A stretch of DNA of 41,650 nt from Phytophthora sp. 'mugwort' (Eukaryota > Oomycota > Peronosporomycetes > Peronosporales > Peronosporaceae), in assembly GCA_033558025.1 (NCBI GenBank), contig JAUCEF010000041.1, positions 1 to 41,650 of the forward strand. Direction: 5' to 3'. Position 1 is the stretch's first letter, and each line of letters begins with the position of its first letter. Positions 8,475 through 19,408 of this stretch are shown one piece after another. The notes under the pieces were generated by a model. It saw nothing but the letters and a program-made list of their open reading frames with translations. It made no database searches and had not been told where the DNA came from. The position numbers were made by a program, and so were the translations under genes.

Positions 8475-10004
8475 ATGGCTATTGAATTATCATATATACT
8501 GGAATCAAATATTAAAAAATATAAAGATGAAAAAAGTTTACAAGAAACAGGTATTGTTCTTTCAATGAGTGATGGTATTGCAAGATGTTATGGTTTAACT
8601 AAAATTCAAGCAGGTGAAATGGTTGAATTTAATAATGGTAATATTAAAGGAATGGCTTTAAATTTAGAACCTGATGTTGTTGGTGTTGTTGTTTTTAGTA
8701 ATGATAGAGAAATTCAAGAAGGTAATTTTGTACGAAGAACTGGATCTATTGTTAGTGTACCTGTAGGACCTGAAGTATTAGGTAGAGTAGTTGATGCTTT
8801 AGGACAACCCATTGATGGTAAAGGTCAAATTAACAGTAAATTAGAAAGTAGAGTTGAAGTTAAAGCTCCAGGTATTATGCCTAGAGAAAGTGTTAAACAA
8901 CCTGTACAAACAGGTTTAAAAGCTGTAGATAGTTTAATTCCTATTGGTCGTGGTCAAAGGGAATTAATTATTGGTGATAGACAAACAGGTAAAACATCTA
9001 TTGCTATTGATACTATAATTAATCAAAGAGAACCTCATTTAAAAAAAGATATAAATAATCAATTATATTGTATTTATGTAGGTGTTGGTCAAAAAAGATC
9101 AACAATTGCTGAATTAACAAAAACTTTAGAAGAAAAAAATGCAATGTTTTTTTCTGTTATTGTAGCGGCTACTGCTTCAGATTCAGCACCCTTACAATAT
9201 TTAGCTCCATATACTGGTTGTGCTTTAGGTGAATATTTTAGAGATAATGGTAAACATGCTGTTATTTTCTATGATGATTTATCAAAACAAGCGGTAGCTT
9301 ATAGACAAATGTCTTTATTATTAAGAAGACCTCCAGGTAGAGAAGCTTATCCTGGAGATGTTTTTTATTTACACTCTCGTTTATTAGAAAGAGCTGCTAA
9401 AATGAATAAAAAAATTGGTGGTGGTTCATTAACCGCATTACCTATTATTGAAACACAAGCTGGAGATGTTTCTGCTTATATTCCAACAAATGTTATTTCA
9501 ATTACTGATGGACAAATTTTTTTAGAAACAGAATTATTTAATGAAGGTCAAAGACCTGCAATTAGTGTTGGATTATCTGTAAGTCGTGTTGGTTCTTCTG
9601 CACAAATTAAAGCTATGAAACAAATTGCTGGTACAATGAAATTAGAATTAGCACAATTTAGAGAAGTACAAGCATTTGCTCAATTTGGTTCTGATTTAGA
9701 TGCTACAACTCAACAACAATTAAATAGAGGGATTAGATTAACAGAAATGTTAAAACAAGGTTTAAATATACCGTTATCTGTTGAAAATCAAATTGTAATT
9801 ATTTATTTAGGTGTACGTGGTTTCTTAGATAAAATTGCTGTTGATAAAATTTCAAGTTTTGAAATTAGTTGGTTAAATTTTATAAAAAATAATCATTTTA
9901 ATATTTTAGAAGAAATCTTAAATAAAAAAGAAATATCTAAAGAATTAGAAAAAAAACTTAATATTTTAGCAACAAATTTTACTAATAATTTTATTACAAA
10001 ATAA
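8475..10004 (+). CDS. atp1: ATP synthase F1 subunit alpha
   Basis: The 509-residue product is the alpha subunit of F1-ATPase on the matrix face. It has the P-loop [25 protein letters not shown], the Walker B region [21 protein letters not shown] and the alpha signature [17 protein letters not shown]. The length equals the family norm. The start [18 protein letters not shown] matches mitochondrial-encoded Atp1. Carriage in mtDNA is characteristic of gene-rich protists and plants. A 14-bp hairpin follows the stop immediately. Confidence 0.98.
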   Translation: MAIELSYILESNIKKYKDEKSLQETGIVLSMSDGIARCYGLTKIQAGEMVEFNNGNIKGMALNLEPDVVGVVVFSNDREIQEGNFVRRTGSIVSVPVGPEVLGRVVDALGQPIDGKGQINSKLESRVEVKAPGIMPRESVKQPVQTGLKAVDSLIPIGRGQRELIIGDRQTGKTSIAIDTIINQREPHLKKDINNQLYCIYVGVGQKRSTIAELTKTLEEKNAMFFSVIVAATASDSAPLQYLAPYTGCALGEYFRDNGKHAVIFYDDLSKQAVAYRQMSLLLRRPPGREAYPGDVFYLHSRLLERAAKMNKKIGGGSLTALPIIETQAGDVSAYIPTNVISITDGQIFLETELFNEGQRPAISVGLSVSRVGSSAQIKAMKQIAGTMKLELAQFREVQAFAQFGSDLDATTQQQLNRGIRLTEMLKQGLNIPLSVENQIVIIYLGVRGFLDKIAVDKISSFEISWLNFIKNNHFNILEEILNKKEISKELEKKLNILATNFTNNFITK

Positions 10005-10039
10005 TATAATTATTTTTTTATTAATAAAAAATAATTATA
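10005..10039. terminator. 14-bp hairpin directly after atp1 stop
   Basis: Bases 10005-10018 pair perfectly with 10026-10039 around a 7-base loop. The first paired base follows the TAA (10002-10004). This agrees with the nad4, nad2 and nad4L 3'-end hairpins. Confidence 0.65.
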
Positions 10040-10073
10040 ATATTTTGTAAATAAAACATAACAGATAAAAATT

Positions 10074-10099
10074 AATTATTTTCTATATAGAAAATAATT
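10074..10099. repeat. 26-bp perfect palindrome in atp1-nad5 spacer
   Basis: The core ATTATTTTCTAT is followed directly by its reverse complement, extended by one pair. It can form a cruciform. The spacer (10005-10208) also holds the hairpin after atp1 and a smaller ATTCTT/AAGAAT hairpin near 10140-10155. No gene is visible in it. Confidence 0.75.
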
Positions 10100-10208
10100 T
10101 TAAATATTATTCTAATATTAATTTTTTAAAAAATATTTATTCTTTAAGAAGAATTATTTTAAAATTATTATTATATTTTTAAATAATTTAAATTTATTTT
10201 ATTCTATT

Positions 10209-12203
10209 ATGTTATTATTAACTTTAATTTTTTTACCTTTTTTAGGTTCAGTAGCTTCTGGATTATTTGGTTTTTATATTGGCCGTAAAGGTTCTGTATT
10301 TATAACCACATTAACAACTTTTTTAAGTTGTCTTTTTTCATTTATTATTATATATAATTCAATTACAAATGAATATGAGTATATTATTTATATTTCAAAT
10401 TGGATTAATAGTGGTTTATTTAATTGTAATTGGTGTTTTTTATTTGATAGTTTAACTATGATAATGTTAATTGTTGTAACAAGTATTTCAACTTTAGTTC
10501 ATTTATATTCTTCTAAATATATGGATCATGATCCACATTTATCTAGATTTATGTCATATTTATCACTATTTACTTTTTTTATGATTATATTAGTTACAGG
10601 TGATAATTTTATGCAAATGTTTGTTGGATGGGAAGGTGTTGGTTTTTGTTCATATTTATTAATTAATTTTTGGTTTACACGTTTACAAGCGAATAAAGCA
10701 GCTATAAAAGCTATGTTAGTTAATCGAATTAGTGATTTAATCTTATTATTAGGTGTATTAACTGTTTTTTATAATATTAGAACTATTGAATATTTTAGTA
10801 CATTTGCAGCAATTTCTATTGTTAAAGATTTTAAATTTATTTTTTTTAATTATATTTTAAGTATTATTGATGTTGCGTGTATTTTAATTTTTATAGGTGC
10901 TATGGGTAAATCTGCTCAAATTTTTTTACATTTATGGTTACCCGATGCTATGGAAGGACCTACGCCGGTTTCGGCATTAATCCATGCAGCGACTATGGTA
11001 ACTGCTGGTGTTTATTTAATTGCACGTTGTTCACCAATGTTTGAATATTCAATGTTTTCTTTAAAAGTTATTACAATTATTGGAGCTTCTACAGCCTTTT
11101 TCTCAAGTACAATTGGTCTAGTACAAAATGATTTTAAAAAAATAGTTGCCTATTCTACTTGTAGTCAATTAGGTTATATGTTTTTTGCTTGTGGATTATC
11201 AAATTATCCTTTAGCTATTTTTCATTTATCAAATCATGCATATTTTAAAGCATTATTATTTTTATGTTCCGGTGCTGTAATTCATGCTATGGGTGATGAA
11301 CAAGATATAAGAAAAATGGGTGGTTTAAGAAGAATTTTACCTTTTACTTATATAATGTTTTTAATAGGTTCATTATCTTTAATGGGTTTTCCTTTTTTAA
11401 CTGGTTTTTATTCTAAAGATTTAATATTAGAAGTTGCATTTTCAAGTTTTAGTGAAACAGGTCATTTTGCTTATTGGTTGGGTACTATTGGTGCATTTTT
11501 TACGGCATTCTATTCAACACGTTTATTATTTTTTGCTTTTTTAAGTGAAACTAATGCCTATAAAAATGTTATTAAAAATGCACATGATGTTCCATTAGAA
11601 ATGGGTATTCCTTTAGGAGTTTTAGCATTTGGTAGTATTTTTATAGGTTATATTTCTAAAGATATGTTTGTTGGGTTAGGTTCAAATTTTTGGAATAACT
11701 CAATTTATATAAATCCATTTAATAATCAAATGATTGATGCTGAATTTTTACCAACATTTTTTAAATTATTACCTGTTATTTTAAGTTTTTGTGGCTTATT
11801 TTGTGCCTTTTATTTATATTTTTTTAAATTTAGATTTTTATATAACTTAAAAATTTCAAAATATGGTCTTTATTTTTATAATTTTTTAAATAGAAAATGG
11901 TATTTTGATAAAATTTATTATGAATTTATTAATCAATATATATTAAAAGTTGGTTATAATGTAACATATAAAATGATTGATAAAGGTTTAATTGAAATGT
12001 GTGGTCCTTTTGGTTTAATAACCGTTTTTTCTTTCTTAAGTCAAAAAATAATTTTATTACAAACAGGTTATATTTATCACTATTCATTATTAATGTTAAT
12101 TAGCATTATTTGTTTAATAAATATTATTTTTTTTTCTATTATTTATTTTTTTAATATTATTACTATTTTATTATTTTTATTTATTTTTTTATTAATTAAA
12201 TAA
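10209..12203 (+). CDS. nad5: NADH dehydrogenase subunit 5
   Basis: The 664-residue product is the NuoL-type antiporter-like subunit of complex I. Motifs include FVGWEGVGFCSYLLINFW, the MGKSAQIFLHLWLPDAMEGP and TPVSALIHAATMVTAGVYL segments, and FKKIVAYSTCSQLGYMF. The C-terminus has the long lateral-helix region rich in Phe and Ile. The length is normal for protist Nad5. The start MLLLTLIFLPFLGS fits the first transmembrane helix. It is followed 60 bases later by nad6 on the same strand. Confidence 0.98.
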   Translation: MLLLTLIFLPFLGSVASGLFGFYIGRKGSVFITTLTTFLSCLFSFIIIYNSITNEYEYIIYISNWINSGLFNCNWCFLFDSLTMIMLIVVTSISTLVHLYSSKYMDHDPHLSRFMSYLSLFTFFMIILVTGDNFMQMFVGWEGVGFCSYLLINFWFTRLQANKAAIKAMLVNRISDLILLLGVLTVFYNIRTIEYFSTFAAISIVKDFKFIFFNYILSIIDVACILIFIGAMGKSAQIFLHLWLPDAMEGPTPVSALIHAATMVTAGVYLIARCSPMFEYSMFSLKVITIIGASTAFFSSTIGLVQNDFKKIVAYSTCSQLGYMFFACGLSNYPLAIFHLSNHAYFKALLFLCSGAVIHAMGDEQDIRKMGGLRRILPFTYIMFLIGSLSLMGFPFLTGFYSKDLILEVAFSSFSETGHFAYWLGTIGAFFTAFYSTRLLFFAFLSETNAYKNVIKNAHDVPLEMGIPLGVLAFGSIFIGYISKDMFVGLGSNFWNNSIYINPFNNQMIDAEFLPTFFKLLPVILSFCGLFCAFYLYFFKFRFLYNLKISKYGLYFYNFLNRKWYFDKIYYEFINQYILKVGYNVTYKMIDKGLIEMCGPFGLITVFSFLSQKIILLQTGYIYHYSLLMLISIICLINIIFFSIIYFFNIITILLFLFIFLLIK

Positions 12204-12263
12204 AAATAATAAAATATGTATCTTTTAAGATATAATTATAAATTTATATAATTTAAATACATT

Positions 12264-12974
12264 ATGGATTTCGAAACAATTTTCTTTTATACTTTTTCAA
12301 CTATAGCTTTAACTTCAGCTATATTTGTAATATATTCTACAAATACAATATATTCTGCATTTTTTTTAATATTAGTTTTTACTAATTCAACTGGATTATT
12401 ATTAATTTCTGAAATTGAATTTTTATCAATAATGTTAATTATTATTTATGTAGGAGCTATTACTGTATTATTTTTATTTGTTATTATGATGCTAGATGTT
12501 AATGTTTTAATTGATAAAAATAAAATAAAAAATAATTTTGGTTATTTACCAATTATTTTTTTAATTAGTTTTATTTTTTTTTTAGAAACGTTTGTTATGT
12601 TTAGTAAAGTTTTTACATCATATTACCATTTAATAAATAATTCTTTTTTTACTCAAAAAGTAAATACTTTATTTTTTTTTCACGATAGTATGAAAGGTAC
12701 TTTTGAAATATTTGTTGATGTCAAACCCTTTTTAAAAAATTTTATCTATCAATTAGATACTATTACAAATATTGAAACAATTGGACAAATTTTATATAGT
12801 TATTATGCTTTTTTTTTTTTAGTTGCAGGTATTATATTATTAATAGCTTTAATAGGAGCGGTTACTTTAACTAAAAAGGAAAAAAAAAAATTTTTAAAAC
12901 AAAATATTTATAAACAACTTTCACGAGATGCATTAAAAGCTATTTTTAATGTATATTCAGATAAAACTGTTTAA
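12264..12974 (+). CDS. nad6: NADH dehydrogenase subunit 6
   Basis: The 236-residue product is the NuoJ-type membrane subunit of complex I. The first half shows NTIYSAFFLILVFTNSTGLL, EFLSIMLIIIYVGAITVLFLF and VIMMLDVN, which are diagnostic. The last helix is followed by VTLTKKEKKKFLKQNIYKQLSRD, a basic C-terminal tail typical of longer protist and plant forms. It is the last protein gene of the plus-strand unit, before tRNA-Arg(UCU). Confidence 0.96.
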   Translation: MDFETIFFYTFSTIALTSAIFVIYSTNTIYSAFFLILVFTNSTGLLLISEIEFLSIMLIIIYVGAITVLFLFVIMMLDVNVLIDKNKIKNNFGYLPIIFLISFIFFLETFVMFSKVFTSYYHLINNSFFTQKVNTLFFFHDSMKGTFEIFVDVKPFLKNFIYQLDTITNIETIGQILYSYYAFFFLVAGIILLIALIGAVTLTKKEKKKFLKQNIYKQLSRDALKAIFNVYSDKTV

Positions 12975-12990
12975 TTCTTAATAAAACTAA

Positions 12991-13062
12991 AACAATCTTA
13001 ACTTAATTGGTAGAGTATTAGCCTTCTAAGCTTTAAAATCTTGGTTCAAATCCAAGAGATTG
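12991..13062 (+). tRNA. trnR: tRNA-Arg (UCU)
   Basis: The acceptor stem ACAATCT/AGATTGT is perfect. The anticodon loop CTTCTAA gives anticodon TCT. The anticodon stem keeps three strong pairs and has two T-T mismatches at its base. The T-stem CTTGG/CCAAG is perfect. It decodes AGR. Confidence 0.88.
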
Positions 13063-13445
13063 TAATTAGTTTTATTTAAAAATTTCATTCTTAAAAAAAA
13101 AATAATTCAATTATTTTTATAATATAAATAATAAAATTTAAATTTTTTAAGAAATAATAAATTAAAAAAATCAATTTTTTTCAATAAATATTCTAAAAAA
13201 TATAAGAAGAATGCGTTCACTTACAAATTTAATATAAATACAGAATATTATTATTGCTAATTCTATAACTTTTAATCAAGATGGTTTAACATAAGTTATT
13301 GATGACATAAATATTTAAATAGATTAATTTTTATTAAATACTCAATAACTAAAATTAAATTAATATCAACATAGTTATAATTTAAAATCACATAATTAGT
13401 TTTTAATTGGTAAAAATTTACATAATGTATATATTGTATATCTAG
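13063..13445. other. gene-free spacer with possible coding remnant
   Basis: About 380 bases lie between tRNA-Arg (plus) and orf137 (minus). No conserved ORF is seen. The stretch near 13240-13330 is less A/T-biased than its surroundings, and one frame reads a short open peptide ending at a TAA (containing IIIANSITFNQDGLT). It could be a gene remnant, but it matches no family I recognise. Confidence 0.4.
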
Positions 13446-13473
13446 AAACCTATTTAACAAATTAAATAGGTTT
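13446..13473. terminator. 12-bp hairpin with T-run between convergent units
   Basis: AAACCTATTTAA pairs perfectly with TTAAATAGGTTT around a CAAA loop and is followed by four more T. It sits exactly where plus-strand transcription (nad6, tRNA-Arg) meets the minus-strand orf137 stop at 13476-13478. It looks like a bidirectional rho-independent-type terminator. Function is inferred from form and position. Confidence 0.65.
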
Positions 13474-13475
13474 TT

Positions 13476-13889
13476 TTAGCCATCTTCTTTAAAAATAGAA
13501 ATTAAAATTTTAATTAAATGAGTCATCATTTTTTCAAATTCTTGTGGATTATCTTTTAATAAATGTCTTGGATGAATAGTTAGTTTTAATAATTCTAATA
13601 AATTTAATCCAGCCGCCCTTTTTTCAGGTTCACGTAACATTTTTAAAACAACTTGTTTTATTTGATTGAAAGTTTCATCATCGACGATATTCCTTAAATC
13701 CTGTAATGCAGAAACTATTGGAAAATCGCTATTGAAATAAATTAAAAAAATAGTTAAACCTAAAATAAAAAAGGCACCTATTATAAATATTATATATTTT
13801 ATATAATTTGATGTTTGTTCTTGTGATTCGTGTTTTTCAATATTATTGTTGTCATTGTTTAAGTCTATTAAAATATTTTCGATATCCAT
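13476..13889 (-). CDS. hypothetical single-pass membrane protein (orf137)
   Basis: I do not recognise this 137-residue product. It has an Asn/Asp/Glu-rich N-terminus (residues 1-28), one hydrophobic helix (about 30-52, YIKYIIFIIGAFFILGLTIF), and a 90-residue soluble C-terminal part with helical character, e.g. RNIVDDETFNQIKQVVLKML and HPRHLLKDNPQEFEKMMTHL. The amino acid composition is less Ile/Asn/Lys-extreme than in the ribosomal protein genes, and it uses Gly, Pro, Arg and Asp normally, which suggests selection on a real protein. It stands alone between the convergent terminator and cox1. A derived subunit of a respiratory complex or an acquired ORF are both possible, and neither is supported. 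Confidence 0.7.
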   Translation of the reverse strand: MDIENILIDLNNDNNNIEKHESQEQTSNYIKYIIFIIGAFFILGLTIFLIYFNSDFPIVSALQDLRNIVDDETFNQIKQVVLKMLREPEKRAAGLNLLELLKLTIHPRHLLKDNPQEFEKMMTHLIKILISIFKEDG

Positions 13890-14041
13890 AATTATAATTT
13901 AAATTATTTTATTAATAATTAATTTGTTATTAATTAAATTTTTATTTGATTTAATTTTTGAGATTTAATATTTTTTTTTATTTAAATTTTACTAATATTT
14001 TTTTCTCTTAAATAATATAAAAATTTTAAATTTTTATAAAA

Positions 14042-14119
14042 CACCGTAAAACGGTATTAATTAAATTAAAAATTTTTAATATAATTATTAATAAAGATTA
14101 ATTTAATTATTAATAATTA
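14042..14119. repeat. hairpins downstream of cox1
   Basis: ACCGT/ACGGT around AAA at 14042-14054 is a G/C-containing hairpin in otherwise A/T DNA. A 16-bp perfect palindrome, TAATTATTAATAATTA, follows at 14104-14119. Both lie 3' of cox1 on the minus strand and may belong to its 3' end. Confidence 0.5.
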
Positions 14120-14131
14120 TAAAAATTTTTT

Positions 14132-15610
<1,479 letters not shown>

Positions 15611-15832
15611 TTATTTATATTTTTAAATTTTATTTTAAATGCAAAATTATATATTTTATTTTTAAATCAAAAAAAGCGTTGGTTTTTTTAATTTTTTATT
15701 ATCAAAAAAATAAATTATTTTTATTTATTGAAAAATTGTTTGATTTTATTAATTAATTTTTTAATATCAGTAAATAGTAATAATATTAAAAAAATTATAC
15801 CAATGATTTTAAATACCATAAAAATTTTTTAA

Positions 15833-16609
15833 TTATATATTAAAATCAAAATTGATTTTATTTTTTAACCAAATTAAATAATCTTCTAATGAAACAGCTT
15901 CTACAACAATAGGCATAAATCCATGATTTACTCCACAAATTTCACTACATTGTCCATAAAAAACACCTTCACGTTTAATAAACATTGATGTTTGATTTAA
16001 ACGACCAGGACAAGCATCTAATTTTATACCTAATGAAGGTATTGCCCATGAATGTAAAACATCTGAAGCAGTAATTAATACTCGAATATGACTATTAGTT
16101 GGAACAACCACACGATTATCAACTTCTAAAATTCTAAATTGACCTATTGCTAAATCATCTTCTTGAATCATATAACTATCAAAAATTAAAGGTTCATCAG
16201 AAAATTCTAAATTATCTGAATATTCATAACTCCAATACCATTGACTACCAATTACTTTTAAAGTAATAATAGGATCAATTACTTCATCCATTGAATATAA
16301 TAAAGCAAAAGATGGAATAGCTACCGTTAATAAAATTAAGGCTGGAATAGAAGTCCAAATAATTTCAATAGTAGCACCATGTACAATTGTTGCTGGAATT
16401 TTATTTTTTTTTTCATCAAAAAGAGTAATAACTCTAAATAACATCCAACAAACAAATACAGTAATCATAATTAAAAAAAACATTAAATCATGATGAAAAT
16501 TAATAATACCTTCCATAACAGGTGTTGCTGGATCTTGAAAACCTAATTGCCAAGGTTCAGCCATATCTAAAAAAGTGAATTGATTATTTATATAATTTAT
16601 TATTGTCAT
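15833..16609 (-). CDS. cox2: cytochrome c oxidase subunit II
   Basis: The 258-residue product is the CuA-bearing subunit of complex IV, facing the intermembrane space. It has two N-terminal membrane helices ([20 protein letters not shown], then a second near residues 83-108). The aromatic [10 protein letters not shown] motif is present, and the CuA site [18 protein letters not shown] with [20 protein letters not shown] is complete. The length is normal and the gene is not split. The last codons form a 9-bp palindromic element (15841-15860). It is probably co-transcribed with cox1. Confidence 0.98.
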   Translation of the reverse strand: MTIINYINNQFTFLDMAEPWQLGFQDPATPVMEGIINFHHDLMFFLIMITVFVCWMLFRVITLFDEKKNKIPATIVHGATIEIIWTSIPALILLTVAIPSFALLYSMDEVIDPIITLKVIGSQWYWSYEYSDNLEFSDEPLIFDSYMIQEDDLAIGQFRILEVDNRVVVPTNSHIRVLITASDVLHSWAIPSLGIKLDACPGRLNQTSMFIKREGVFYGQCSEICGVNHGFMPIVVEAVSLEDYLIWLKNKINFDFNI

Positions 16610-17201
16610 AATATACTTGAAATTTATTATTTTATTTAATTTTTAATATATACAAAATTAAGAGTTTTTGAATATTAATATTCAAGAAAAAATATAAATT
16701 TTATTATTTATATTGTAAAAATAATTGAATTATTTTTTTTTTTTCTTAAAGAATATAAAATTTTTTAAAAATTAAAATAATTTATATTAAATAATCATAT
16801 TATTTTTAAAATGTTTTTATATACAATAATAAATATTAATGTAGAATATAATAAAAATGAAATAATAATTATTTAAAGAGTATTCATTTAACGATTAATC
16901 AATAATATTAACTAATAAATTAAAATTATTTAATATTGAGAATGTTTTCTTAATATAAACATTAATTAATCTGTTTATGAATATTTTTTTAGGAATAATG
17001 GAGTAATTTTAAAATTGAATATTTATAATAATATTTTTATTTTAAACATATAAAACTATATTTATTATAAAATATTATAAATCTAAATTTAAATTCCCTT
17101 TGATTAAAAAGTATTTTAAATAAAATTTTATTTTTATAACTTGAATTTAATTAATTTCAGATATTATAAAATTTTTTTGATTTATAATATTTTATAATAA
17201 A
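16610..17201. other. gene-free spacer between cox2 and tRNA-Trp
   Basis: This 592-base stretch holds no conserved ORF or RNA gene I can see. It contains an 18-bp perfect palindrome at 16668-16685 (TTGAATATT and its complement). It also contains a 23-bp inverted repeat at 17061-17083/17179-17201 (separate entry). Since it lies upstream of cox2 and downstream of rns-tRNA-Trp on the minus strand, it may hold the end of the rRNA transcript and a cox2 promoter. Confidence 0.6.
17061..17201. repeat. 23-bp perfect inverted repeat, 95-base spacing
   Basis: Bases 17061-17083 are the exact reverse complement of 17179-17201. The right arm ends one base from the discriminator of tRNA-Trp. The enclosed 95 bases include AATTCCCTTTGATTAAAAAG. 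It is the longest perfect inverted repeat seen outside the large palindrome. Confidence 0.8.
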
Positions 17202-17273
17202 CAGGAAAAATGGGACTTGAACCCATAACAATAATTTTGGAGACTATGATTTTACCAATTAAACTATTTTCCT
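17202..17273 (-). tRNA. trnW: tRNA-Trp (CCA)
   Basis: The acceptor stem is AGGAAAA/TTTTCCT with discriminator G. The anticodon stem ATAGT/ATTAT has the seven-base loop CTCCAAA, anticodon CCA. An anticodon of CCA reads only UGG, in line with standard-code use in the protein genes. It follows rns on the same strand. Confidence 0.9.
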
Positions 17274-17299
17274 AAGACTTTTAATTTTAATTTAAGAAT

Positions 17300-17919
17300 G
17301 CTTAAAGATCTCTTCCAGACACAGGTTCCCCTACGACTACCTTGTTACGACTTCATCAAAGTTACTAACCACTTTTTAGGAATTATAATTTATTTTATAA
17401 AAATTTTAAATTATTTTATTTAAATAATTATTAAATTTTATAAAAGAATTAAAAATTATTTTAAAAACAATCAACTTCCCTGATGTGACGGGCGGTGTGT
17501 ACAAAGTCCAGTAACATATTCACCGCAGCATGCTGTTCTGCGATTACTAGCGATTCCAACTTCATAAGGGCGAGTTTCAGCCCTTAATTCGAACTAAGAT
17601 AATTTTTGAAGATTTGCTCCAACTTATATCATTATTGCTTCTCATTGTAATTATCATTGTAGCACGTGTGTAGCCCAACTCATAAGGGCCATGAAGACTT
17701 GACGTCATCCCCACCTTCCATTAACCTATCATTAATTTTTTCATTAGAGTACTTTTATCTATTTATAATAAATTAGTAACTAATCATAGGGGTTGCGCTC
17801 GTTAAAGGATTTAACCAAACATTTCACAACACGAGCTGACGACAGCCATGCAACACCTGTTTTTTATATAAAAATTTTAAATAAAAATTAGCAAGAGTTG
17901 GTAAGGTTCTGCGCGTATT

Positions 17920-17951
<32 letters not shown>

Positions 17952-18812
17952 TAGACTCCCGTCAATTCCTTTGAATTTCAATCTTGCGATTATACTTTTC
18001 AGGCGGAGTGCTTAACGCGTTAGCTGTTATATCTAAAAATTCTAAATATTAGCACTCATCGTTTACAGCATGGACTACCGGGGTCTCTAATCCCGTTCGC
18101 TACCCAAGCTTTCGTTTCTCAGTGTCAGTATATACCCAGATAATTGCCTTCGCCATAGGTCTTCCTTCTATTATCAACGTATTTTATCACTCCAATAGAA
18201 ATTCCATTATCCTCTATTTATACTCCAGTTTATCAGTTTTGAAAAAATGTATAAAGTTGAGCTTTAATTTGTTTCTTTCAACTTAAAAAACTACCTACAA
18301 ACCCTTTACGCCTAATCATCCCGAATAATGCTCGCTCCTCCCGTATTACCGCGGCTGCTGGCACGGGTATTAGCCGGAACTTCTTTTTTAAGTACTGTCA
18401 TTTTCCTCCTTAATGAAAGAGCTTTACAACCTAATTAGCCGTCATCACCCACTCGGTATTGCTGGATCAAGCTTCCGCTCATTGTCCAAAATTCCCCACT
18501 GCTGCCTTTAAAAAAGTTTGGGCCGTGTCTCAGTCCCAATGTGGCTGATCATTCTTTCAAACCAGCTAAAGATAATAGGCTTGGTTGTCTATTAAACTAC
18601 CAACTACCATAATCTTGCGCAAACTCATCTTTTAACGTTAAAAACTTTAATTAATTTATTCAGTATTTTTATAAAAATAATTATTCTGAATTAAAAGGTA
18701 GATAATTCACGTGTTACTCACCCGTTCGCTATGTTTTAAAAACATTCAACTTGCATGTGTTAAGCATACCGATAGCATTTATTCTGAGCCAGGATCAAAC
18801 TCTATTTAAGTT
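17300..18812 (-). rRNA. rns: small subunit ribosomal RNA
   Basis: Conserved bacterial-type 16S blocks are visible on the complementary strand. At the 5' end is AGTTTGATCCTGGCTCAGA (18786-18804). The 530 loop CAGCAGCCGCGGTAATACGG lies near 18345-18365. The 790-, 900- and 1050-type helices follow, and the 3' GTACACACCGCCCGTCA is near 17487-17503. The final helix AGGGGAACCTGTGTCTGG replaces the bacterial 3' tail, and no CCTCC anti-Shine-Dalgarno is seen. Ends are estimated to within about 15 bases. Length is about 1.5 kb, with small A/T insertions, for example near 17390-17460. Confidence 0.97.
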
Positions 18813-19174
18813 TTATATTAATTATTTAATATTAATTTTTAAAATAACAAATATTTAAAAATTTAATATTATAACATTCTTATATTAATTTTTGTCTTAT
18901 ATTGTCTTATATTGTCTTATATTGTCTTATATTGTCTTATATTGTCTTAAAGGATTAAAATTTTTTAATTTTTAAAAATTCAATTAGTTATTAATAAAAA
19001 TTTCTTTGTATCACGAAAAAAAAATATTATTTTTTGAAAAGGATCCCCCCCTAAATATGTTTTTGAATTTTTTGTTGAAAAGATAAATATCTTTTTAACT
19101 TAACTATTTAAAGATATTTTATCTTTTTATCCTTTTTTTAATTTGTTTATCCTTTTTTTTTTTTAGATCTTTAT
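18813..19174. other. spacer upstream of rns (possible control region)
   Basis: About 360 bases lie between rns and tRNA-Tyr, both on the minus strand. They hold a decamer tandem repeat (18892-18950), two related hairpins, AAAAGATA/TATCTTTT (near 19077-19096) and AAAGATA/TATCTTT (near 19109-19126), an isolated GGATCCCCCCC tract (near 19041-19052) and T-runs. No ORF is seen. Position upstream of rns makes it a candidate transcription start region (inference). Confidence 0.5.
18892..18950. repeat. decamer tandem repeat ATTGTCTTAT
   Basis: Five head-to-tail units of ATTGTCTTAT fill 18901-18950 (the last ends in A), with a partial unit (TTTGTCTTAT) before them. The array is about 90 bases upstream of the rns 5' end in the transcription direction. 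Confidence 0.9.
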
Positions 19175-19258
19175 TGGAGAAAGTAGGATTTGAACCTACG
19201 TAGAAAATATTTCAACAAATTTACAGTCTGCCGCTTTTAACCACTCAGCCATTTCTCC
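19175..19258 (-). tRNA. trnY: tRNA-Tyr (GUA), class II with long variable arm
   Basis: The acceptor stem GGAGAAA/TTTCTCC is perfect. The anticodon stem GCAGA/TTTGT has loop CTGTAAA, anticodon GTA. A long variable arm precedes the T-stem GTAGG/CCTAC, the bacterial-type Tyr form. Confidence 0.92.
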
Positions 19259-19276
19259 TAAAGATATTTTAAATAT

Positions 19277-19347
19277 GTGATTAATGGGATTTGAACCCAT
19301 AATATTTACTTGGAAGATAAAGGATTTACCAATTAATCTATAATCAC
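19277..19347 (-). tRNA. trnG: tRNA-Gly (UCC)
   Basis: The acceptor stem GTGATTA/TAATCAC is perfect. The anticodon stem TTTAT/GTAAA has loop CTTCCAA, anticodon TCC. It decodes GGR or all GGN. Confidence 0.92.
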
Positions 19348-19408
19348 GTATATTTTTATTGTTTAAAAAATGTTTATTATTGTTTTAAAAAAGAAAAAGT
19401 GGAATAAA

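Noticed and set aside
19041..19052. GGATCCCCCCC tract as a cloning-vector junction
   Set aside because: It contains a BamHI-like hexamer, but both flanks are A/T-rich mitochondrial-like sequence and no vector sequence is visible.
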